Assembly (NCBI RefSeq): GCF_000003195.3
Contig: NC_012876.2
Location: 3,297,935-3,361,934, forward strand
Source: Sorghum bicolor
Taxonomy: Eukaryota > Streptophyta > Magnoliopsida > Poales > Poaceae
Direction: 5' to 3'
Length of the DNA: 64,000 bases
How positions within the stretch are numbered: the stretch's first letter is position 1; each line of letters begins with the position of its first letter. A program made the position numbers and the translations under genes. Positions 1 through 10,127 of this stretch are shown in pieces. A model generated the notes under the pieces. It ran no database searches. It was given only the letters and a program-made list of their open reading frames with translations, and was not told the origin of the DNA.

Positions 1-1744
1 ACCACCATCCCCGCCACCATCAAAACCCACTCCCCCACCATCACCTAAACCCCAGGCTTCACCACCATCACCTACACCCCATGCTTCAACACCGCAATCT
101 TCCACACCACCGGCACCAAAAAATGATGATAAGACACCACCGCAACCAAAGAAAACAAAATTCTCGGTCCCCAAATTGGTTTCCCCGTTCGAGCCAAAGA
201 AGAAGGCCACTGGTACGGCCCTATTTCTGTCCGGAATTGCATGGAGCCGCACTTCAAAACTTGTTGACTTAGCAGAGCATGAGAAGGAGGGGTCGAAAAG
301 CTTTGAAACACGTATTGTCAATATCAGGCCACCAACGAAGGATGATTACAAATATGTCCCTACTAAATATGAGCCAGGCAGACCACTACTTAGTTGGGAC
401 AAACTCAAAAAGATCCCAACTGGTATAAAAAGGATGCATGACTGGTATATGAGAGCATCTTCTGTAGGCATTCACACGATCAATGTGATTATACCACCAA
501 CAGCATTCAACAGTGAGCGGACAAAGGCAATCGTTACCTTCGAGGACATGTGGCTAATGATAAACCTGCAGAGACTAGATGTGCAGCTGGTAACCGTGTT
601 TGCATTGTAAGTGTCACTCGTACCATCTCTTTGTAATAATTCATGAGTTGCATCAATTTTCAACATCTAACATACAAGTTCTCATTGCAGAATGAATTTT
701 GAACAACAAGAGATGCGGTACGGTTCAGATCCGGATAGGTCTGCCAGTAAAAGGGTTGCGTATCTGAGCCCGATGAAGATATGCGAGGAGCAGCACAACT
801 TCAGAATCGGAGACAAACACGACTCCTTAGAAGGTTTGGACCCCGCTGAGCGTAAGAAGATAATAGATGAAAGTTGTCTAGATTATGAATGTAAATACGA
901 CCTCTACATAGCCTTGGCACTGCTCAAGTATCAAGATCGAGAATGTGTTGTTGCCCCATACAACTTTGGGTAAGTGTCAATTTGTATTCATCGTCGTATT
1001 AGTAATTTCAATGGGCACTTACATCATAAATTCAATTCTCTCAGGGACCACTGGATCTGCCTCCTCATTAATCCTAGTTTAGGACATGTGCTAGTCCTAG
1101 ACTCTGCAGACTATGATCCTTCAAGTTATGCAAAATTCATTACACACTTGGAACGGTAAGCTGAGTACATTAAATATTAATACCTACTTTTATAAGAGTT
1201 TCAGAATAACTTCATGATTGTGTATTCGATACTATAGGGCCTATAGGTATTATAAGATCAAAGGTGGAAGGTGTGATTCATCAGAACCGGGGCAGCCATT
1301 GAGATTATTTTATAAATGGCCGGTACGTACCAAAATATCACAAGCTGTCTTTTATAAATATAATATGCATATGACGATGTTGCAACTAATAAATATCCAC
1401 TTTTTTGTCATACATCAGTGCCATAAGCAACCAGTCGGATCGGTCCACTGTGGATTCTACGTCTGCGAGTTCATGAGAGAGACCGGAAGATATGTAACTA
1501 ACCCTTCTAAGGTATTGCTCTAATAGTCGTTTATATTATTTGTGTCATTTTTTGTTGCTAAGCATATGTTATATGAACTATAAATTTATGATGTTTCTAA
1601 CTTCCGCTGCAGCAACATGAGTTGGAAAAGGCGAAGAGCGTGACTCAAGCTGTTCTATATAACATAGTTGAGGACCTCTGCACTTTTCTCTTGAGAGAAG
1701 CTATTTCCACCGAAGGGAAATATCATGACCCGACCAGCGTCTAG
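1..1744 (+). CDS. Ulp1-like (C48) cysteine protease of a CACTA transposon, 5' end outside window
   Basis: The frame is open from base 2. All introns have GT-AG borders, giving exons 1-606, 691-969, 1045-1155, 1238-1322, 1419-1511 and 1613-1744. These join in frame to 434 codons and a TAG stop. The N-terminal part is a Pro/Ser/Thr/Lys-rich linker (about 50 residues), followed by a basic stretch and the protease domain. The papain-like Ulp1 triad is visible: His in DHWICLLI (exon 3), Asp in LVLDSADYD (exon 3) and Cys in [10 protein letters not shown] (exon 5), with the oxyanion Gln in KQPVG just before it. Ulp1/SENP proteases cleave SUMO-like modifiers; related domains are often encoded by plant CACTA elements, where their role is unclear. 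The position 490 bp before a CACTA terminus supports transposon origin rather than a host SUMO protease. The reading frame and all catalytic residues are intact, so the copy may be young or functional. Confidence 0.82.
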
Positions 1745-1970
1745 CAAAGCCTGAGTTTATAGCGCTAAGAGATATTAGTAGGCTAAAGCTATCTCGATCG
1801 GGTTATTAGAGTAGAGGTTTCAGATGTGAAACCTCATATGTCTGTAAACAAAAAACATTGATGTGTGATGTTTGTAATTAATATAATTTTATGTACAAAG
1901 TAATGGTATATATAAATATATTGCATGTTGCATTGGTTGAATCTTGTAGCCTAACATAGTTTCAATATTA

Positions 1971-1975
<5 letters not shown>

Positions 1976-2011
<36 letters not shown>
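1976..2011. repeat. (TA)n microsatellite
   Basis: An uninterrupted TA run lies between the stop of the Ulp1-like gene and the CACTA subterminal repeats. Confidence 0.95.
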
Positions 2012-2014
<3 letters not shown>

Positions 2015-2035
2015 TAGGGTTAAATTGGAAAATCT

Positions 2036-2232
2036 TACCACAGGCGGTTCTGTTATGAGAACCGCCTGTAGAATTAACTGAACCGCCTGTAGAAATCTGT
2101 TTGTACAGGCGGTTCTTAGTTAACCGCCTGTGGAAACTTTTATTTCCACAGGCCTATAGCCACTGGCGGTTCGTCAATCCGCCTGTACAAAGGGGTTGCG
2201 AACCGCCAGTATAGTATCTCTCTGTACTAGTG
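2036..2232. repeat. CACTA subterminal repeat array and terminus
   Basis: At least seven copies of a core like ACAGGCGGTTC or its complement GAACCGCCTGT occur in both orientations between 2040 and 2215, several arranged as short hairpins. In CACTA elements such subterminal motifs bind the element's own transposase. The block ends at the TAGTG terminus. Confidence 0.8.
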
Positions 2233-2588
2233 AGAGAGCTTAGTGACTGACCAACAGAAGAACTCATTGCCTAAAAGCCTCAAGCCACCCAGTGGTGCCC
2301 TTTTAGACCAAGCATTCGAGATTCTCATTCGTGTTCTCCTCGTTGACACCCGATGATCTAGAGGCTCCAGGGTTACTTCGGTTTTCACTTGACAAGCGTT
2401 ATCTTCTGCAGCCCAATAACGCAGAGTTAAATGGGGATCAAAAGGACTACAGCTCTGCACCCAACCTTCCATTTGTATGCCACTGTCTCTCGAGAGCAAA
2501 CGGATCGGCTACAGAAGTCAAGCGAAGAAGATAAAACTAGGCTAGGAGTGTTATGCAAGGATCTTAGTGTAAAGCTGATGGGTTATGA

Positions 2589-2946
2589 GGCCGGTCTTCA
2601 GTGGTCCGTTTCAATGCACTGTTTCCAAAACAAATTCGCTGACAAGACATCAATGAAACGAATAATGAAACAACCTCCACAATGCATGAGTTTCACTTTG
2701 ACGTTTCCTAGGCTGGGCAAAGCATTTAATTACTGCAAAATGATTGGATCACATGCAAGATGGTGAAACGATTTAGCCCTCAGTGGGGATTTCATCCCGT
2801 TTCACCGCGTGGGAAACAACGCCCGCGGAGTTTTACCATGGTGAAACTACTTCCTTCTCTCTCCTCTTCGTTTCATGCAAAAAGTACAGTTTTGCTGACA
2901 TACCGCTCTAATAAATATGTATGACATCCTGGTGAACCCCCACTAG
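2589..2946. mobile_element. insertion in the LDL2 pseudogene, probable non-autonomous DNA element
   Basis: The functional gene reads straight through this point (after GGGTTATGA), while the pseudogene has about 358 extra bases rich in GAAAC/GTTTC motifs. The ends (GGCCGGTCTTCAGTGG on the left, CCCCCACTAG on the right) are only weakly inverted, and I see no clear target duplication. It carries no coding sequence I recognise. Confidence 0.5.
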
Positions 2947-3117
2947 AACTACATGCGAAGTAGCTACCTAGCGATCTGATTTCGAGCATCTTGAGTGCAC
3001 GGAAAGCCAGGAAACTGCTGCAGCACCAAAAGAACTCCAAGATCTCACGTTGATGTGTACCAGTCCCTGTTTTCTTTTGGACAACAGAATGGGTTCTTTT
3101 GTTATGTCAGACTGGCT

Positions 3118-3231
3118 GGTGGAGCTTGGATTTTGTTATGACGTGCACAGACTACAAACTGTGACGCTTTGGCAGGTGGAGCTCGGATTTTATTATGACG
3201 TGCACAGACTACAAACTGTGACGCTTTGGCA
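3118..3231. repeat. 57-bp tandem duplication in the pseudogene 3' flank
   Basis: Two adjacent copies (3118-3174 and 3175-3231) differ at a few bases. The corresponding 3' flank of the intact gene (near 24690-24780) has a single copy, so the duplication arose in the pseudogene. Confidence 0.85.
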
Positions 3232-3395
3232 GGAACTGAGATCCTCCATGTTCTGTTCTTCACTTGTAAAAATTGCCAGTCATGTGACTTCAGACTTTAG
3301 TTGATTAGATACTGTTCTGTGGCACCGATCTGTGGCGTGGCAGGCCCTGCTACATCAACATCCATGGACCGGTCATGTTCCACGTCATCCATCCT

Positions 3396-3456
3396 GCCAC
3401 GCCACCATGCATGGCGCGACAGTGTTATAATGCCGCGCCATGTATGATGGCGTGGC
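3396..3456. repeat. GC-rich hairpin, 23-bp arms
   Basis: 3396-3418 and 3434-3456 are inverted copies with about two mismatches around a 15-base spacer (GCCACGCCA ... TGGCGTGGC). It may be part of a decayed repeat; no function is assigned. Confidence 0.7.
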
Positions 3457-4506
3457 CAAAAAGGTTAGATTTGAAAAAAAAACTTTCAGTGTCAAAATCA
3501 AAAATAGTTTGTAAAAAGGGTTAGAAATAAAAAAAATCCAACTTGAAGGGGGACGAAGGCTACAGAGCAGGCCAAAACCCCACCTAGCAGTGGTAAAGCA
3601 GGCCACGGGCGTACCTAGTAGTGGCAGAGAAGACCCTTAAGTCGGTGGGTGCCTTTCCCGCATAAAAGCCAACAGTCACCTCTTTCCTTCCCCTCCCTTC
3701 AAAACGCCCGACCTTCTTCCCCTGCCTGACCGCCTCCTCCTCTAGTCCTCCCTCGACACCACGCCCCTCAAAAGCTTACTCGACTCCAAGTCTCCGACCC
3801 CACAACCTTTAAAGAACCTCACCACCTTCCTCCCCTAATTCAACCCGTGAAGAACCTTGCCACCTTCTTCCGCCAAGATCCTCACCGCGCCGCCGACCAC
3901 ACAACTCCAAGAACTCCAAAAAACACAACCTCACCGTGCCTTGGCCAAGAACGGACCGCCCAATGGTGAAGGTGCATGGGAGGAGTCATTACAGCAGCAG
4001 GGGCATTCGGCTGTCTGAGCTCATTAGCAATGGAGCGTCGCACTCGCAGGACCACGACATGGAGGCCACATGGCGGGCTTGCCTAGCCACCATGATCGAG
4101 GCCCTCTGGGCAGGGCTGTAGGGGCTTGAGAGGCTGCTTCGCTCTTGCTTCGCACAACGACAGCTCATCAAGGTCAAGTTGCTGGTGGCGGATGAGGTGG
4201 TGCCACTCGGTTGTTCACACCAGGGTTATCAGCGCCAAGGTGGCAGTCTACTGTGCTATACCACCAAATGCTACCACTGTGTCTTAAACGAGAACCATCA
4301 GCCACCTTCCCCTCCTCCCAGCCGTTTGCTGGTATCATTCTTTTCACTTCTCTTCTGTCAAGATTGCTATCATAAGTACACATTTTATTATGTCATAGAA
4401 ATTACTACTTCAACGGTGACTTTTGTTCTAAATCAAACCTGTTATGAACTAAATGCATGTGTTTCCTTTCCCATATTACTTTACAACAATGATGGCAGAT
4501 TGTGTC

Positions 4507-4507
<1 letters not shown>
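3457..4507. other. unassigned, pyrimidine-rich repeat-like sequence
   Basis: This stretch contains a C/T-rich block (about 3660-3930) and a short open frame around 3963-4121 without a recognisable domain. The style suggests a retroelement leader or LTR remnant, but I see no LTR pair, primer site or polyprotein. Confidence 0.3.

Positions 4508-4560
<53 letters not shown>
4508..4560. repeat. (TA)n microsatellite
   Basis: A pure TA run of about 50 bases. It is followed at 4565-4589 by a perfect 9-bp inverted repeat (GGGTACTGA / TCAGTACCC, 7-base loop). Confidence 0.95.
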
Positions 4561-4561
<1 letters not shown>

Positions 4562-4589
4562 CCCTGGGTACTGAATTATAATCAGTACC

Positions 4590-7500
4590 CGAGCTGACCC
4601 AACGCACACGCTCGCCGAGCCTGCGAGCGAACTCATCGGTGGGCGCCGGCCCCGTGTTCAGTTTTTCTTCACCCGTACACACACCTCTGGTTTATGTTAT
4701 TATTATTATTATACTTTTATTTTTATATTGTTTTTCTGTTCCAATATTCATAGATCGTGGGTGACGCCGGTTTCTTCTCTTTTTTTTATGGGAATCGAGA
4801 CGCTGGTTCTTCTATCCGCTATCGCCGCACGACCTCAGCTTGCAGCCGCCCCTGCCGCCTCGCCACCGCCCCCGCCGACGCCACATGGCCTTAGCTCGCA
4901 GCTGCTGCCATCGTACGATCTCAGGTTTGTCGTCGCCCCTGCTCCTTGGTTCGGCATCGGCGAGCTCGCCACACCTGGGCGTACCCGTCATATTGCCTCG
5001 AGCTGGCAGTAGTTCGTCTTCTAAGCTCGCCACACCTGGGCGTACAAGGAGAATTGCTCGCCCCAACCATTCCCTAGTATGTTGCATCCTGACTCACATT
5101 CGATGCCTCAATTTTGGTCCCTTTCACTTTTGGGGATGAGGATTAATGAATTGATTGGTAATCTGACTTTCCCCTGTTGCGTATAGATCCAAGACCCTAT
5201 AGAAGATTGTCTGATTTTGATTTTTTTTTTTTTTTGCTCATGGATCTAGAATATATTTGCACGGAGGTGCAAGCTGAGGTACTTTCAGGTCTTGTGTATT
5301 TTAAGTATATATGCACATAGCAACTTTCGTATTTAATTTCATTGCCGAGCTTGCATCATTTAGGATGGAGCCGCCCTTCCCCTTAGGTTTCCTTTAACTC
5401 CTTATTCCTATATCTCGCTTTAATGTCTATTACGGTAGTGTCAAATTGTTTCACTATTAGATTCCCTGATATGGCTGTCTATTAAATAATGATGACCTTT
5501 CGTTTTAGTTTTCGTAAGAAACTAGAAGCACAGGCGTGGGCTTTGCCGTGCCCTGCTTGGAGGTTGTAGCCTAGCGAATCAAATTTGTTTTGTTTAGTTG
5601 GTGTGCTTTATTATTTAGCTCAGCAATGTTGTCTTATATAATGATAAGTTGACAAAGCAGGATAACATGATTACAGATGGATAACTATGAACAAAGCAAA
5701 TTTGTTTTTGAGTTAACTGACAACATGGAGAGATAAATATAGCTTGTGTAGCAGTGTTGTCTGTACCAGATGCACAATTTTTTGAGAAATTAGTAACATA
5801 TTGGAGCATAAGTAATAAGAACTACATCAATTATTCAGTATAGAAAAGGTTTATGACAATCCTTAATGAAATTTTAGACAAAATATCATATGTACTTTCA
5901 GACAGATAAGACTGTAGTAGCAGCCAAAGACAATCCTCTGATTTCTGCCGTAATTTTGTCTAAAGATCAAACCAAACTTTCATCAGTTACTTAAGGCTGT
6001 TTAAATAATATCTCATTTAAGTTTTTGCTATTGATTAGAAGGTAAGCTACATTGCAACTATACATTCAATCCGATCCATGTCATCTTCCTTGTACTAATC
6101 AGGTCAACACTAAATTGGCAACGCCTCCCTATCGCCAGAGCATAAAAGCATTTGACCCCTTCCTGCATCTTGTTCCCAAAATTTATAAATATCAAACATG
6201 GAGAACAGACCTGTTTCTCAAAATGTCTGAAGCTCTCCAAAATAAAGTCAGGGAATATCAAGTCAGGGAAGCTTTAAATATGAGTTGCCAATGATATGTT
6301 TACAACTTTCAAACGATGAACTGAAACCAAGGAAAACTCTGTGTCTAATCATACCAAGATAAATGTGATGGAATATACTCAGTGTATTGGTTGCAATGCC
6401 TTAGCTACAGCTGTAATTCTCAACATGACTTTTGTAGGCTAAATTACCACATTAAAGTAATTTTATTTAGGCACCCACAAAAGTTCATATTGTCACAAGC
6501 TATATAAGCGTATAAAGATCTATTATTATATTATATCCTAATCTGATAACCATTCAGGAACTTCTTCACCTAGAGGATTTAGCTTTTCACTTTACATAAG
6601 ACTTGAGTTGATTTAATAAAGTTCATTGCAAAATATAATTTACAACAAATTTGTTAGTGTGGATACAAGCTAGTGTATAAGGAATATATCATACCAATGT
6701 TGATAACCTACTTCTGGGCTCTAATTTACAGCATTGAGTATCACTAAAGTGGTCAAGGCTTTATATCAACCACGTTAAGTACAAGGAAGATGAGTGGCTA
6801 TAGAAAGAGGAGCCGGAGTACAGGTTGGGGTACCAGCACCATGGCAACCATGGAGCAGCTCATTTCAGACCGTAGACATCAATTGTGCATTCCGAAAGCT
6901 AGCCCCACATGGCATAATAATAAGCCTGATCTTATGGTGCAGATTTCGTCTTGTAGAGATCTGCACAGATAATGTTTCAAGATCATTTTCAACTTTATCA
7001 ATTCATTATGTGATCATGACATTGGTTTGTTACAACCATAGACATTGCTTCAGCTTTGCATTTTTTTGATTTGATGGTTCAAATGTCGGTGCAGGTCGCG
7101 GCCAGGAGCTCCTCCTCTTCAATTGCAGCAAGGTGTCTTGGCTGCCAATCCTGGTTCTTATCTGTTGCAATGCAGCTTTCTGTTACTCGTGGGGAATGAT
7201 TTGGTGCTGGCCAATACCAATTGTGAATGTGAATTGTGGCATGTCCTATGTATATATATATAATGGATTGTTATAGTGTGAACTTTATGTGGGGCAAAAG
7301 AAAGGTTAAATAATTTGTTTATTCTATATGGTAGACTGGAAAATTTCTTATACAGGCAAGAATCACCATTTGGATTAGTTATTCTTATAACTAGCAACCA
7401 TTTTTGTCTGTACTTTGTGTTGTGGGCAATGGAGACTTGTTATCCTGTGTACTCGATCACCCCTACTTTAGTTCTGCCCTTACTGGTCCTATTGTATGAT

Positions 7501-8608
7501 CTATGAGGCCCAATTCCATAGCTAATCACTAAGTAGTTGCTATTATTATTTTCTATCAAATTGATCTATGGAATTTGATTATAGGTGGCACTGATGGTTG
7601 CTGCTGGGTTTGGCACTAACGAGCTTGCTGCACCTGGTTTGGCACATTGCCTTGTCGCCCTCGCGAGTCCACATGGCACCACGGTATCCCCTCATCCCAT
7701 AAGGTTGCTGCAGCCTGGATGTTCCTGAGGGTCATAGCAAGTGTACTCATATGGGAGTTGTTGCATCGATGTCCATTAGTTGGTAGCATGAGATCTCATG
7801 CAGATCACTTCCAACCCAGTAATTTCTCTTTCCACGGGCTAATCTTTGTTTGGTTATGGAGCTCAACATATTTGTTGCAAGAAAGGTAAACATATAGCAC
7901 AAATCTAATATACTCCCTCATGCTTTGTTGCATGCATTCAATACTTTTTGTTGTTGTTGTTGTTGTTGTGTGTGGGGGGGGTAGAGTGATTGTTTCCTCT
8001 GCTCTCTGTTCTGTTATTCACTATTACTCGTGCAATATGAGGACACTACGAGCTACTGGGATTGTGGTAAGGTTCATATCGGTGGCTTTGTCATGATGTC
8101 ATGTTGTGAAAGATCGGTGTCCATCAGTCAGGCCACTAAGGGAGATGGTCAGAAGCATTTTATTTTAATTGCTTACGATATAGTTTGTCACTTGTCTCAA
8201 ATAAGTTATGATGCACTTGGCCTGAACTTATATTGTGCTACCATTAAGTTTTTATGCCGAGCAACCCAAACTACAAAACCATCAAGGTTTGTGTTGAAAT
8301 TGGTGATAGTATTTGTGGTTTGAAAAATATTCATTGTTGACAATAAATAAATTCATCATAAAGATTTGTGCAGTTGGCACATGAATATTGTATGTGAATG
8401 CAGACACATAAGTCTGACAAGATGCCCAATAAGTTTCTTCAATTCTGTTGAGAGACTCTCATTTTTAAAACAGTTCAAAGATATAAAAATATTTGTGCAG
8501 ACACATAAGTAACCATTTTGAATAATGACTATTTTTTGCTAGTCTAAACATGTGGCTTTTAATTTATTAATTTTCATTTTCTTGCAAACCAAACTTTGCT
8601 CTATCCTA
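4590..8608. other. AT-rich unassigned sequence upstream of the HD-ZIP III relic
   Basis: No intact gene is visible. A GC-rich patch at 4800-5070 holds a twice-repeated GCTCGCCACACCTGGGCGTA motif, and a related CTTGCTGCACCTGG phrase recurs near 7630. A few short phrases (for example around 8080-8130, with CERS in translation) could be decayed upstream exons of the HD-ZIP III relic that follows, but this is weak. The rest looks like intron or intergenic sequence. Confidence 0.3.
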
Positions 8609-8955
8609 GGCAGGTTGCTCGTGAAGATACCCATTCTGTAATAACTGGATGGGGACGGCAGCCTGTTGCTTTATGGACTTTGAGCTAAAAGCTCACCAGG
8701 TTGGGTTCTTGAACAGTACATGCAGATTTCTGATTGTTCTTATCATGAATCTTCTTTACTTACAATTGTACTTATTGTTTTTTTACCTTTCCAGAGATTT
8801 AAAGAAGTCCTCAATGGGCTTGCTGATGCTAGATGGTCTGTGATTGAAAGTGATGGAGTGGATGATGTTTGTATCTCTGTTACCCCATCCCTGAGTAAAG
8901 TGATCAATTGCATGCAACTTTCAATAATGGATTACCTTTAGTCAGTAGAAGTGTA

Positions 8956-9318
8956 TGCAAAGGCATTGATGCTGCTGCAAGTTTGTTTCACTTTACATTT
9001 AGAATTTGTTTTTTATTTTTACACTATCAGAATGTTAGTTTCTTTGTTTTTACATGAATTCTTCTACTACTTGTTATGATGTTTCTCCGCTAGCACTCCT
9101 GTGCTTTATGTGGGAACAACAGTCACAGTGGACCAGTAGTAATTTAGATGCATTCTTTGCTTCTACAATGAAACCAAATTTCTTCAATTTGCCTATGTCT
9201 CGCCTTGGAGGATTTAGTGGTCAGGTTATGTTGCCCTGTATTTTGCACAAGGTGAAACAGTGCTCAGTTTGCTTAATTTTTAATATGTTCAATTAACAAG
9301 CTACTGACAGTATTAGTA
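8956..9318. repeat. direct repeat copy 1 (HD-ZIP III exon region)
   Basis: 363 bp that recurs almost identically at 9764-10127. It starts TGCAAAGGCATTGATG and ends at GACAGTATTAGTA. The copies lie 808 bp apart and differ by a handful of substitutions and one indel. Confidence 0.9.
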
Positions 9319-9763
9319 ATCGAAAAATCTATTGCTTCGACATATGGAGTGGTGTATCAGCTCAGTTTTAACCGTTTCCATTGGAATGTGAGAACATTTG
9401 CATTGCAGTCAATTGTGATGATTATTGGGGATTGGGAAATAACATAGGTTTCTCTGATATGTTCAAAGTCTGATGCTTCCTTCTAGAAAATAGTTGAATA
9501 AGTTAAATTACTAGTACTGCAGTTGCAACATAACTTGGACATTTAAAGCTGGACTACAGCTAATTTGGCAACATAGATCACACATGTTCTCCTAATTCAA
9601 TTTAACTTCGCTTACAGACCAAACTTGAACTGCATGGATAAATTATTAACTATTCTTATTCGTCAAAATGACCACAAAGCATGCATGTTTGCTTTCCTTT
9701 TACTACCTTGAAATTCTTTAAACCAAATATACTCTGATTCAGATTCCTATTGTGCAAATTTGT

Positions 9764-10127
9764 TGCAAAGGCATTGATGCTGCTGCAGGTTTATTTCACT
9801 TTACATTTAGAATTTGTTTTTTATTTTTACACTATCAGAACGTTAGTTTCTTTGTTTTTACATGAATTCTTCTACTACTTGTTATGATGTTTCTCCGCTA
9901 GCACTCCTGCGCTTTATGTGGGAACAACAGTCACAGTGGACTAGTAGTAATTTAGATGCATTCTTTGCTTCTACAATGAAACCAAATTTCTTCAATTTGC
10001 CTATGTCTCGCCTTGAAGGATTTAGTGGTCAGGTTATGTTGCCCTGGATTTTTGCACAAGGTGAAACAGTGCTCAGTTTGCTTAATTTTTAATATGTTCA
10101 ATTAACAAGCTACTGACAGTATTAGTA
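9764..10127. repeat. direct repeat copy 2 (HD-ZIP III exon region)
   Basis: Second copy of 8956-9318. The intervening 445 bp is unique, so this is a segmental duplication with a spacer rather than a simple tandem array. Confidence 0.9.

Larger units (their letters stand above)
1..2232 (+). mobile_element. CACTA (En/Spm-type) DNA transposon, right part only
   Basis: The element continues beyond the left edge. Its right terminus is TAGTG at 2228-2232 (reading CACTAGTACAG on the other strand). Inside it are the Ulp1-like gene and a subterminal repeat block. The other terminus and the transposase are outside the window, so the 3-bp target duplication cannot be checked. Sequence directly outside the end (2233 on) is LDL2-derived, so the element appears inserted in, or at the edge of, a duplicated LDL2 segment. 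Confidence 0.8.
2233..3330 (+). pseudogene. LDL2 pseudogene: last exon and 3' flank
   Basis: The segment matches the complement of 24370-25330, the C-terminal exon and 3' flank of the functional LDL2 gene. Shared pieces include the translation FSLDKR, LQPNN and ATVSREQ, the SVKLMGY stretch, and the exon end near 2977-3051. Breaks seen against the intact copy: a deletion of about 20 bp near 2305, a 2-bp loss near 2460 that shifts the frame, an insertion of about 358 bp at 2589-2946, and a 57-bp tandem duplication at 3118-3231. The amine oxidase core is absent. Homology seems to continue past 3304, into sequence that at the real gene lies on the far side of a MITE. It is a dead fragment, cut off on the left by the CACTA terminus. 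Confidence 0.88.
8609..10127 (+). pseudogene. HD-ZIP III transcription factor relic (START/HD-SAD region)
   Basis: Translations of separate pieces match the middle of class III homeodomain-leucine zipper proteins of the PHB/CNA type. About 8612-8690 gives a phrase ending TGWGRQPVALWTLS. About 8795-8900 gives LNGLADARWSVIESDG and VDDVCISV. About 9075-9235 gives SNLDAFFASTMKPNF and LPMSRLGGFSGQV. The pieces sit in the family order, and an intron-like gap with a pyrimidine-rich acceptor (ctttccag, near 8793) is retained, so this was copied from DNA rather than from mRNA. There are in-frame stops and frameshifts, and the homeodomain, zipper and MEKHLA parts are not seen. The last exon region occurs twice. 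It is a non-functional fragment, perhaps moved by a transposon. Confidence 0.75.

Noticed and set aside
2036..2232. CRISPR-like repeat array
   Set aside because: The repeats are short, in both orientations and unevenly spaced, at the end of a CACTA element in a plant genome.
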